Shown piece by piece: positions 40,970-47,621 of a stretch of DNA of 64,000 nt; the first letter of the stretch is position 1, and every line of letters begins with the position of its first letter. The notes below the pieces were generated by a model, which worked only from the letters and a program-made list of their open reading frames with translations, was not told where the DNA came from and did not search any database. Source of the stretch: Treponema sp. (GTDB lineage: Bacteria > Spirochaetota > Spirochaetia > Treponematales > Breznakiellaceae); assembly GCA_009777335.1 (NCBI GenBank), contig WRMC01000004.1, positions 62,001-126,000 on the forward strand, written 5' to 3'. The position numbers were made by a program, and so were the translations under genes.

Positions 40970-41973
40970 TATCTTACTCCCTTGGTATAGACATCCCTGG
41001 AGCTCTGGCAATTCAACAGGGCTGTTCCTTCCTTATAACGTGAAATATTTTCGCAGATTATATTGAGGCCGTTGAGGGCCAGATCGGGGACCTCCGGGGT
41101 GCAGTGGGGGGTGATGATAAAATTGGGGAGGTCCCAGAGGGGGCTGTCCTTACCCAGAGGTTCGGTCTCGAAGACATCGCTGGCGGCGGCAGCTATGGTA
41201 CCCTCTGTCAGGGCCTTATGGAGGGCCCCTTCGTCCACCACCGAACCCCGGGCCATATTGATAAGAAAGGCCGTGGGCTTCATGATCTTAAATGCTTTTT
41301 CGTCAATTAAATGGTAGGTTTCATCCGAAAGGCTGAGGCAGAGGACCACGATGTCGCTCTCCTTTAAGAGCTGATCTATCCTGTCCCCCTGGTCCGCGAA
41401 CCAGGCCTTCTCTACCCCCTCCGGGGCGGGAACCGCCTTTCGGCTGTAGGCCAGGACCCTCATGCCAAAGGCCCTGGCCCGGGGGATAAGAGCCAGGCCC
41501 GTATGCCCCAGGCCCACTATGCCCAGGGTCTTCGTAAAGAGCCCCCGCCTATCCCTATAGAGGTTGGCCCAGAGGTGGTCCCGTTGCTGCTGCTCCAGTT
41601 TCCGGGAATCGTAAATAAGGGAAAGTATAAGGAAGAAAATGTGTTCCGCCAGGACCGGAGCGGAGCGGCCCGCAGAGGAAGTCAAGAGGATGCCCCTTTC
41701 GAAGATCTCCGGGTGGGCCGAATTATTTACCCCCGCATGATCGCAGTGGACCCACCTAAGCTTTTCTGCGGCTCCCAGGACTTCCCGGGAAATATCCCCG
41801 GCCAGGATGGCCACATCGGCATCCTTAATCCCCGCCTTCATGGCTTCGGGATCCGACTGGGAGGCCCGGACTATCTCGACCCCGGGACCCAGGGCCTTTA
41901 CAAGCATATCCCAGTGCCAATCGGTATAGGGCTCGGTGGTAAAAACTTTTTCGATGGGCCGCCCTAGGTTCAT
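40969..41973 (-). CDS. D-2-hydroxyacid dehydrogenase (NAD-dependent)
   Basis: 334 residues. NAD-binding GIVGLGHTGLALIPRARAFG, catalytic Arg in NMARGSVVDEGAL, Glu in DVFETEPLG and His in IITPHCTPEV, all with family spacing. Enzymes of this group reduce or oxidise D-2-hydroxy acids such as D-lactate, hydroxypyruvate or glyoxylate. It is co-transcribed with the FadR-type regulator (stop and start overlap) and probably processes a three- or four-carbon product of the aldonate pathway encoded across the divide (inference). Confidence 0.92.
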   Translation of the reverse strand: MNLGRPIEKVFTTEPYTDWHWDMLVKALGPGVEIVRASQSDPEAMKAGIKDADVAILAGDISREVLGAAEKLRWVHCDHAGVNNSAHPEIFERGILLTSSAGRSAPVLAEHIFFLILSLIYDSRKLEQQQRDHLWANLYRDRRGLFTKTLGIVGLGHTGLALIPRARAFGMRVLAYSRKAVPAPEGVEKAWFADQGDRIDQLLKESDIVVLCLSLSDETYHLIDEKAFKIMKPTAFLINMARGSVVDEGALHKALTEGTIAAAASDVFETEPLGKDSPLWDLPNFIITPHCTPEVPDLALNGLNIICENISRYKEGTALLNCQSSRDVYTKGVR

Positions 41974-41988
41974 GGTACTCTCCGGGAT

Positions 41989-42010
41989 GTAAGATCGGTG
42001 ATCAGATAAA
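41989..42010. promoter_or_regulatory. Candidate FadR-type operator, copy 2
   Basis: GTAAGATCGGTGATCAGATA lies 16-37 bases before the dehydrogenase ATG. It matches copy 1 at 37862-37885 in TAAGATCGG, TGATC and GAT with one gap, and sits where a repressor would block the dehydrogenase-regulator operon. Confidence 0.5.
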
Positions 42011-42122
42011 TTCTTTCCCCATGGTATCCTAATTGCCCATTCATAGCAAGGGAAGGAAAAAGAATTCCCATTGAATTGTCATTTATATAGAAAGTTTTAG
42101 TTTATTTTTGTATCATGCCAGG

Positions 42123-43016
42123 ATGAACAGGGGTCTTAAATGGGGCATTCTATTTCTCTTAGTCCTTCTTCTCCTCTGTTCTGCCCTGGGAGCTTGGTTT
42201 CTTTCCCGTCCTCCGGTCCTCATGGTCATGGACCCCGGGTTTGTCCAGATCTACGGAGAAGAGCGGATTCAGACCCAGGCCCGGGCGACTTCTTTTAAAC
42301 TCCTTCGCCGGATTATCCCGGTGGTCCTGGCCGATACCGCCGGTCCCGATCTCTATGCCATCGCCATAGAAGCTGCCTCTGGGCGGCCCTGGGCGGTGTT
42401 TTTCCTGGCCGCCTATGACGAGGCCGCCCGGTATTACCAGAACCTCCGCCCCGAGATCCCCGTTTTTCTTATAGGCCCCGGGGACCCAAGAAGGAATACC
42501 GAAGCCCTGCTGCATATAAGCCCCCATCGGAGCCTGGATCTCTACAGGGCCGGGGCGGCGGCGGCCATCTTTTCGGAAGGGGAGGGGATCCTTTTTTTTG
42601 GCATAGATCTGGCCTCCCCGGATGAACAGGCGGCCTTTACCCAGGGGCTGAGATCCCAGGGCTATAGCGACGATCCCCTCTTTACCCTGGCCTCGGAAGA
42701 GTTTTCCTACCGCGAAGGGGTGGGGGCCATAGTTCTGGCTGGGGGGAACGCCCGGGTTCTCGAGGCCTATCCCGGGGTTCCGGTGCTGCTTTTTTCCTGG
42801 GCCAATCCTTCCTGGACCCCCGGATCGGTAAAAATTATCTTTGATGATTCCCCCTGGGGTCTCCTCCTGGATGCTCTTAGCTACCGGGACCATGCCCAGC
42901 CCCTTCCCCATATCTCTTCGGGCCTGATTATTCTCGAAGAGAGGATAGAAGACCCCCTGGTCTCCCAGCGCCTAAGGGAAGCCCTTCTCGAGGCATCAGA
43001 TGGGGGCCCATTTTAG
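42123..43016 (+). CDS. Exported or membrane-anchored protein, binding-protein-like
   Basis: 297 residues from ATG 42123 (the frame continues back to a TTG at 42108). A single hydrophobic segment (WGILFLLVLLLLCSALGAWFL) may be a signal anchor. The rest has the alternating alpha/beta pattern of a type I periplasmic binding fold (WAVFFLAAYDEAARYYQ, IPVFLIGPGDPR, EGILFFGIDLASPDEQAAF, VGAIVLAGGNARVLEAYPG, VKIIFDDSPWGLLLDAL). I do not recognise a specific family. It precedes the flaA operon but is separated from it by two promoter-like elements. Confidence 0.68.
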   Translation: MNRGLKWGILFLLVLLLLCSALGAWFLSRPPVLMVMDPGFVQIYGEERIQTQARATSFKLLRRIIPVVLADTAGPDLYAIAIEAASGRPWAVFFLAAYDEAARYYQNLRPEIPVFLIGPGDPRRNTEALLHISPHRSLDLYRAGAAAAIFSEGEGILFFGIDLASPDEQAAFTQGLRSQGYSDDPLFTLASEEFSYREGVGAIVLAGGNARVLEAYPGVPVLLFSWANPSWTPGSVKIIFDDSPWGLLLDALSYRDHAQPLPHISSGLIILEERIEDPLVSQRLREALLEASDGGPF

Positions 43017-43066
43017 GGGAGGCCCTTAAAAAAAGTTAAAAAAAGTGGGTCAAATAGGAAGAATCG

Positions 43067-43074
43067 GCCGATAA
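43067..43074 (+). promoter_or_regulatory. Sigma-28 (FliA) -10 element before flaA
   Basis: GCCGATAA is an exact eight-of-eight match to the flagellar sigma factor -10 consensus. No TAAA is found at the expected 14-16 bases upstream (the closest is TCAA at 13), so the promoter would be weak or the match accidental. 129 bases before the flaA-like start. Confidence 0.35.
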
Positions 43075-43130
43075 TGCAATAGACCATCTTCGGCAGATCC
43101 GGCCATGGGACCGGGTAGGGCGTATGTGGT

Positions 43131-43159
43131 TTGACAAAACGGTATCTAGGAAATATAAT
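43131..43159 (+). promoter_or_regulatory. Perfect sigma-70 promoter of the flaA operon
   Basis: TTGACA (43131-43136), 17-base spacer, TATAAT (43154-43159): consensus in both boxes and spacing. The start point would be near 43166, giving a leader of about 37 bases with AAAGGAG six bases before the ATG at 43203. Confidence 0.9.
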
Positions 43160-43202
43160 GATCATATCCGCATTTCCCAAAAGTCGGAGAAAGGAGTAAT
43201 GG

Positions 43203-43997
43203 ATGAAACAGGGTGGTTTCAGGGCGGTGCGCCTGGCAATTTTCCTGCTTGTTATGCTGGGTTTAACGGGGTTTCTGGTCTTTGCAGACGAAAACACCGT
43301 TAATATAGAAACAATAGTACTGGAAGATTTTAATGGGGGGGCCAACAACGAATGGTTTGTAGGGGGCAGACTCCATAGTTATAACTTTGAATGGAGGGCG
43401 GATGCTTCCCGGTTCGCCACGGTAGTAGGGGAAGAGCGGTTTCCCCGGCTTTCATTTGTCGAAGCCTGGCCCCAGGCGGCCTTTGGGGTCAACCGGGACG
43501 GGCTGGATCTTCGGAGCCTTGGCATTTGGGCCCGCTTCGATCGCCGGGGCTATAACTGGGTAGATGTCTACCCCGTAGCCGCCGGTACCGGCCAGGACGG
43601 AGACTATCCGGAACCCTTCGAAATTCCCCTCCCCGGCCGCCTTCAGACCATGGACATGTGGGTCTGGGGCATGAACCAAAACCTCACCCTGGAAGCTTAT
43701 TTTAGGGATCATAACGGGGTGGTCCATGCGGTACCCATGGGCAGCCTGGCCTTCATAGGCTGGAGAAACCTCAACATCCGGATCCCCAACCATATACCCC
43801 AGTCCAGGCGGACCCTGCCTCGGCTTGCGGGACTTACCTTCGTAAAATTCCGGATCTGGACCATGCCCACCGAAAGGGTAGACAACATTTTTGTCTACTT
43901 TAAACAATTAAAGATAGTCACCGACACCTTCGAGTCCCTATTCGACGGCAGTGATCTTTCCGATCCCGAAAGGATCTTGGAACTCTGGGCCCAGTAG
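43203..43997 (+). CDS. flaA: FlaA-type flagellar filament outer-layer protein, copy 1
   Basis: 264 residues, signal peptide ending in FLVFA-DE. The mature part follows the FlaA plan: an early VLEDFNGG strand, then LSFVEAWPQAAFG, SLGIWARFDRRGYNWVDVYPV, MDMWVWGMNQNLTLEAYFRDHNG, and GWRNLNIRIP, a jelly-roll-like fold. FlaA coats the FlaB core of spirochaete periplasmic flagella. Two adjacent flaA genes are also found in T. pallidum (TP0663/TP0664). A perfect sigma-70 promoter lies upstream and the second flaA follows after 29 bases. Confidence 0.85.
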   Translation: MKQGGFRAVRLAIFLLVMLGLTGFLVFADENTVNIETIVLEDFNGGANNEWFVGGRLHSYNFEWRADASRFATVVGEERFPRLSFVEAWPQAAFGVNRDGLDLRSLGIWARFDRRGYNWVDVYPVAAGTGQDGDYPEPFEIPLPGRLQTMDMWVWGMNQNLTLEAYFRDHNGVVHAVPMGSLAFIGWRNLNIRIPNHIPQSRRTLPRLAGLTFVKFRIWTMPTERVDNIFVYFKQLKIVTDTFESLFDGSDLSDPERILELWAQ

Positions 43998-44026
43998 GCC
44001 ATAAACGGGATCAAGGAGGCCCACGT

Positions 44027-44749
44027 ATGAAACGTTTACTTGTTATACTTATAATGTTGTCAGTTGCCGCCGGTGCTTTTGCCCAATGGCAGGAAATTGG
44101 TGCGCCCGATCCTTCCCGTCTGGGGATCGATGCGGCTCAGCAGTTCTTAAAAGAAGTGTCGGTCGAAAAGTTTGAAAGGGAAGGTTTTTGGAGATCCTAC
44201 ATGTCTCCGGACTTTGGTTATGTCACCTCCAGGCTCTTTATTGGGAGCCCCATGGGCAAGACCACCATTCCGGACGAAGAGGGGCTCAACATCCCCGATA
44301 TCCATGTCTTTGGTACCAGGGTAGACTTCCTTCGCCGGGGACACAGCAGCTTCGAGGTCTTCCCCCTCAGACCCATCCCCATAGAGGGGATCACCAAGAC
44401 CGTTTCGGTCTGGGTAGCGGGGCGGAATTTTAACCACGAACTCATCCTCCTCATCGAAGACTTCTTTGGCCGCCACTATGAATTAAACATGGGCCGGCTT
44501 AACTTCCAGGGCTGGAAGCGCCTTACGGTGGCCATTCCTCCCCAGGGCGAAGACGGCCGGATGGGCATAGTCCAGAGGAACTACCACTATAACAACCAGA
44601 TGGGAATTAAAATCCGGGGCTTCCGGATCGATGTGTCCCCCATGGAAGCTTATGGCAGTTACTACATCTACTTTGATGACCTGAGGGCGGTGACCGACCT
44701 CTTTGCCGAATATGACAGGGACATAGACGACCTGCCCGACGGCTGGTAA
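44027..44749 (+). CDS. flaA: FlaA-type flagellar filament outer-layer protein, copy 2
   Basis: 240 residues, signal peptide MKRLLVILIMLSVAAGAFA. Core FlaA motifs: IHVFGTRVDFLRRGHSSFEVFPLRP, KTVSVWVAGRNFNHELILLIEDFFG, NFQGWKRLTVAIPP, MGIKIRGFRIDVSPMEAYGSYYIYFDDLRAVTD. It is shorter than the 350-residue FlaA1 of T. pallidum and closer in size to FlaA2. Ends the operon at a strong terminator. AT-richer RBS region with GGAGG upstream. Confidence 0.87.
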   Translation: MKRLLVILIMLSVAAGAFAQWQEIGAPDPSRLGIDAAQQFLKEVSVEKFEREGFWRSYMSPDFGYVTSRLFIGSPMGKTTIPDEEGLNIPDIHVFGTRVDFLRRGHSSFEVFPLRPIPIEGITKTVSVWVAGRNFNHELILLIEDFFGRHYELNMGRLNFQGWKRLTVAIPPQGEDGRMGIVQRNYHYNNQMGIKIRGFRIDVSPMEAYGSYYIYFDDLRAVTDLFAEYDRDIDDLPDGW

Positions 44750-44765
44750 AAAACTATCGTGTAAT

Positions 44766-44793
44766 AAAGCAGGGCCTGGCCCTGCTTTTTTTA
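44766..44793 (+). terminator. Rho-independent terminator of the flaA operon
   Basis: AAGCAGGG (44767-44774) and CCCTGCTT (44780-44787) form the stem around CCTGG, followed by seven T. The convergent gene ends inside the T-run, so the same hairpin may serve it. Confidence 0.9.
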
Positions 44794-45489
44794 TGTCCGC
44801 TTATAAAGGAAGGAACGGCCCTGCTTGCCCGTGTTTTTTATAAGCCCCATCTTGGTCAGGGTGTAGAGGGTTTTCTGGGCCAGATCCCGGTCTATTCCTG
44901 CCTTTTCTGATAAATCCAGGGCCGTGAAGGCTTCCTTTTTTTTGAAGGGGATAAATTGGAGGTAGTCTTCCAGGCCCCCTAGGATAAGGGAATGGCTCCA
45001 GGTTTCCAGGACCCGGTCTTGTATACGGACCCCTTTTCGCCGCCAGGAACCCTTGCCATCGTTGATCCGCCTCTCGGTCACCTCCACATGGGGCAGCTCT
45101 ATCCGTAGATTTTCCAGGGCCGGCAGCTCCGGGGCATAGATAAGGGCCCTAAAAAGATCCCAGGTCTTCCCCTTTTTGGGGCTCCTTCGGCGGTGCATGA
45201 GGGTTCCGTCCAGATTATACAGTTCTATATAGGTATGGAGGATGATGGGATGGATGATCCTAAGCCTGTGTTCTTCGCAGAGGGCCCTTACCTTCTTTTT
45301 TAGGGGCCCAAAACTGCTGGTCTGTACCTCAATGAGTTCTCCATCGGAGGTGCAGGCATCGCAGACATAGGCTCCGGCCAGGGTTTCTGTCTTCCCCGCC
45401 CCGGAATATTGGAACTTTAGGCTCCTATGAAGGCTGCTCTCGTTGTGGGTTCCTATGGATCTGGGGGGGCTTTGGACCTTATCCGACAT
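44791..45489 (-). CDS. Conserved protein: possible PD-(D/E)XK nuclease domain plus winged helix
   Basis: 232 residues. The N-terminal half has LHRSLKFQYSG, GAYVCDACTSDGELIEVQTSSFG and then VRALCEEHRLRIIHPI, arranged like a PD-(D/E)XK core with D...EVQ in place of D...EXK, and a following helix-strand. The C-terminal ~70 residues form a winged-helix (KKEAFTALDLSEKAGIDRDLAQKTLYTLTKMGLIKN). So it may be a DNA- or RNA-processing enzyme. It overlaps the start of its neighbour by 11 bases and is divergently placed to mraZ, as in T. pallidum where uncharacterised genes precede the division cluster (from memory). Confidence 0.65.
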   Translation of the reverse strand: MSDKVQSPPRSIGTHNESSLHRSLKFQYSGAGKTETLAGAYVCDACTSDGELIEVQTSSFGPLKKKVRALCEEHRLRIIHPIILHTYIELYNLDGTLMHRRRSPKKGKTWDLFRALIYAPELPALENLRIELPHVEVTERRINDGKGSWRRKGVRIQDRVLETWSHSLILGGLEDYLQFIPFKKKEAFTALDLSEKAGIDRDLAQKTLYTLTKMGLIKNTGKQGRSFLYKRT

Positions 45490-45721
45490 GCTCCGCCAGT
45501 TCCTGGGCGCTTACCTGTTCCAGGAAATGGTAGGTCTGGGCCCCCCCCTTGTACTCGTTGGTCTTTATCTTCATCACCTGAAAAACGATCATCCTATTGG
45601 TGGGAAGGGGCAGGTCCAGGGGGTTCCCATTCATATCCACCAGCTGGTTCAGCATCAGGCGGCCATGGATCTCCTGGCTGTCCCCTTCGGGAAAAACGAT
45701 GAAGTATTCACGGATGTACAT
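45479..45721 (-). CDS. Small conserved hypothetical protein
   Basis: 80 residues from ATG 45721; the frame runs back to a GTG at 45793, but the extension looks non-conserved. Beta-rich sequence (MYIREYFIVFPEGDSQEIHGRL, LPLPTNRMIVFQVMKIKTNEY, GGAQTYHFLEQVSAQELAEHV). No recognised family. Overlaps the nuclease-like gene downstream, so the two are translated together. Divergent from mraZ. Confidence 0.6.
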   Translation of the reverse strand: MYIREYFIVFPEGDSQEIHGRLMLNQLVDMNGNPLDLPLPTNRMIVFQVMKIKTNEYKGGAQTYHFLEQVSAQELAEHVG

Positions 45722-45794
45722 GGGTCCAGCATATCCGGTCTTACTCAAATTGACAAGATGAAAGCCCCAGCAAAAACCCCTCAAAAATGCCACT

Positions 45795-45812
45795 ACTATA
45801 TATTTGTATAGT
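45795..45812. repeat. AT-rich inverted repeat upstream of the small gene
   Basis: ACTATA-TATTTG-TATAGT, a perfect palindrome with six-base arms in the divergent space between the hypothetical pair and mraZ; each arm resembles a -10 box, so it may be a promoter/operator for the minus-strand pair. Confidence 0.35.
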
Positions 45813-45862
45813 ATAAATCGGGAAAAAAAGAGAACTATTCATAATTTTTTCTGGTTTTTCTA

Positions 45863-45891
45863 TTGACGGGACCCTGGTTTTTATGGATACT
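45863..45891 (+). promoter_or_regulatory. Promoter of the mraZ division cluster
   Basis: TTGACG (45863-45868), 17-base spacer, GATACT (45886-45891); five of six and four of six matches. The start point would be near 45898, just ahead of the MraZ boxes. Confidence 0.55.
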
Positions 45892-45904
45892 TAGTGTAGA
45901 TTCG

Positions 45905-45929
45905 TGGTAAAAATTGGGAATTGGTGGGA
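45905..45929 (+). promoter_or_regulatory. Three MraZ boxes in the mraZ leader
   Basis: TGGTA (45905), TGGGA (45915) and TGGGA (45925), each followed by a five-base spacer, so the repeats recur every 10 bp. This is the known MraZ target pattern (TGGGN repeats with 5-nt spacers). The last box overlaps the mraZ ribosome site (GGTGGGA). Points to autorepression. Confidence 0.7.
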
Positions 45930-45931
45930 TA

Positions 45932-46384
45932 ATGGAGTTAAAAACGGGATCTGCAGACAGTACCCTGGATGACAAAGGCCGGGTTAGTATTCCCATACGA
46001 TTTAGAGACCAATTCCAGGGTGACCTGATCATTAGCTGGGGCATGGAGCAATGCGTCTGGATCATGAAGCCCGCCACCTGGGAGGCCTTTGAGCAGAGGA
46101 TGCGGAGCTCCGATGCTTTTAACCAGGAAGAGTGGCGCTACTTTGAGTACACCGTCCTGGCCCAGAAGCAGCCGGCCGAACTGGACAGGGCCGGCCGTTT
46201 GGCCATCCCCTCTTCCTTTCGCCGTTATGCCAATATGACCAGGGAATGTCTAGTTATATGCTCCGAAGACCGGCTTTCAATTTGGGACGTGGATACCTTT
46301 TTTGAGTATAGGAGGAGTAAGGATTCCATGGGCCAGGCGGCGATGAACAAGCTTGGCACCCCCGATATCTTTAGGGCCGGATAG
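45932..46384 (+). CDS. mraZ: Transcriptional regulator MraZ
   Basis: 150 residues from ATG 45932 (GGTGGGA two bases upstream); the TTG at 45914 in frame would start inside the MraZ boxes. Two AbrB/SpoVT-like swapped-hairpin domains with the DxKGR motif: LDDKGRVSIPIRFRD and LDRAGRLAIPSSFRRYA. MraZ forms a ring and represses its own division and cell-wall cluster, of which this is the first gene, matching the boxes found immediately upstream. Confidence 0.95.
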   Translation: MELKTGSADSTLDDKGRVSIPIRFRDQFQGDLIISWGMEQCVWIMKPATWEAFEQRMRSSDAFNQEEWRYFEYTVLAQKQPAELDRAGRLAIPSSFRRYANMTRECLVICSEDRLSIWDVDTFFEYRRSKDSMGQAAMNKLGTPDIFRAG

Positions 46385-46394
46385 GGTTTTTGAC

Positions 46395-47342
46395 ATGGAA
46401 ATAATCCATGAACCTGTTCTAAAAGAGGAGGTCCTGTATTTTTTGGCCCCCCCCAAGGCAGGGGCGCTTTTAATCGATGCCACCCAGGGGGAAGGGGGGC
46501 ATAGTCTGGCCTTTTTAAGCCAGTTTCCGGATCTAAAACTCATAGGAATAGATGCGGATCCGGACATTCAGGCCAAAGCCAGGGAGCGCCTGGCACCATA
46601 CGGCGAGAGGGTTCAGTTTTACCGGGGCTGGTCCCATGATTTTTTCGCCGAATACCCGGGGGAAGAAAAGCGTCCGGATCTTATTTTGATGGATCTGGGG
46701 GTGAGTCTTTTTCATTATGAGTCGGGCCGCCGGGGTTTTAGCTTCCGTTATCATGAACCCCTGGATATGAGGATAGACCAATCTTCGGGGCTCAGTGCGG
46801 CGGAGCTGATACAGCGGCTCCCCGAGAATGAACTGGCGGACCTTATCTTCGCCTATGGCGAGGAGCGCTATTCCAGGCGAATAGCCAGGGCCATTAAAGA
46901 AGCCCAGGGGGTTCTGGAAGATTCGGCCCACCTGGCGGAGCTTATTACCGGGGCCGTGCCTGCCCCCTACCGGCATGGGCCCATACATCCGGCCACCAGG
47001 ACCTTCCAGGCCCTGCGGATTGCGGTGAATGGGGAATTAAGCCGCCTGGAGGACCTGTTGGAAGCGGCCTTTAGGGTTCTGGAAGTGGGCGGAAGGCTGG
47101 GGGTGATTAGTTTTCATTCCCTGGAAGACAGGATAGTAAAAAACTTCTTCCGGGAGAAGAACAGGGACTGTATATGCCCCCCAAATGCGCCGATATGTAA
47201 ATGCAGGGGTCAAAGAACCCTCAATATATTGGCAAAAAAGGGAATTAAAGCCAGTGAGGAAGAGATTCAAAGGAATCCTCCTTCCCGGAGTGCCCGCTTA
47301 CGGGTGATAGAAAAACTTTTAGATGAGGCGGCAGATGATTAG
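46395..47342 (+). CDS. rsmH: 16S rRNA m4C1402 methyltransferase
   Basis: 315 residues from ATG 46395, which begins the conserved MEIIHEPVLKEEV; the open frame back to 46353 is an artefact. SAM-binding LIDATQGEGGHSLAFL, LILMDLGVSLFHYESGRRGFSF, DMRIDQSSGLSAAELI and the C-terminal LGVISFHSLEDRIVKNFF plus NPPSRSARLRVIEKL are typical. Methylates N4 of C1402 in the 30S subunit. Follows mraZ as in most bacteria. Confidence 0.97.
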   Translation: MEIIHEPVLKEEVLYFLAPPKAGALLIDATQGEGGHSLAFLSQFPDLKLIGIDADPDIQAKARERLAPYGERVQFYRGWSHDFFAEYPGEEKRPDLILMDLGVSLFHYESGRRGFSFRYHEPLDMRIDQSSGLSAAELIQRLPENELADLIFAYGEERYSRRIARAIKEAQGVLEDSAHLAELITGAVPAPYRHGPIHPATRTFQALRIAVNGELSRLEDLLEAAFRVLEVGGRLGVISFHSLEDRIVKNFFREKNRDCICPPNAPICKCRGQRTLNILAKKGIKASEEEIQRNPPSRSARLRVIEKLLDEAADD

Positions 47343-47613
47343 ACGTTATGTTTTTCTTTATTTTTTAGTACTCAGTATTCCATGTTTCCTGGGTATAGTG
47401 ACCTGGCAATCGGTCCGTTACACGCAACTGGACAGGAATGTCAGGCACCTTGAGGCAGTCCAGGAAGGATGGATAGAGACCAATAGGAGGCTGATAGCGG
47501 GAATAGCAGTTCTTACTTCATCGGAAAGGATAGTCCATGTGGCTACCCAGGATATGGGCCTGGGGCCCATACAGCCCGAAAGGGTAATCCAAATTCGGAT
47601 AGAAGGGGAATAG
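47323..47613 (+). CDS. ftsL: FtsL-like cell division protein
   Basis: 96 residues: a short cytoplasmic end, one membrane helix (YVFLYFLVLSIPCFLGIV) and a periplasmic leucine-zipper-like segment (LDRNVRHLEAVQEGWIETNRRLIAGIAVL), the FtsL topology. Sequence conservation is low as usual; position between rsmH (20-base overlap) and murF identifies it. ATG 47335 is an equally possible start. Recruits the FtsQ/FtsB/FtsW complex to the septum. Confidence 0.8.
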   Translation: MRRQMIRRYVFLYFLVLSIPCFLGIVTWQSVRYTQLDRNVRHLEAVQEGWIETNRRLIAGIAVLTSSERIVHVATQDMGLGPIQPERVIQIRIEGE

Positions 47614-47621
47614 ACGGATCC

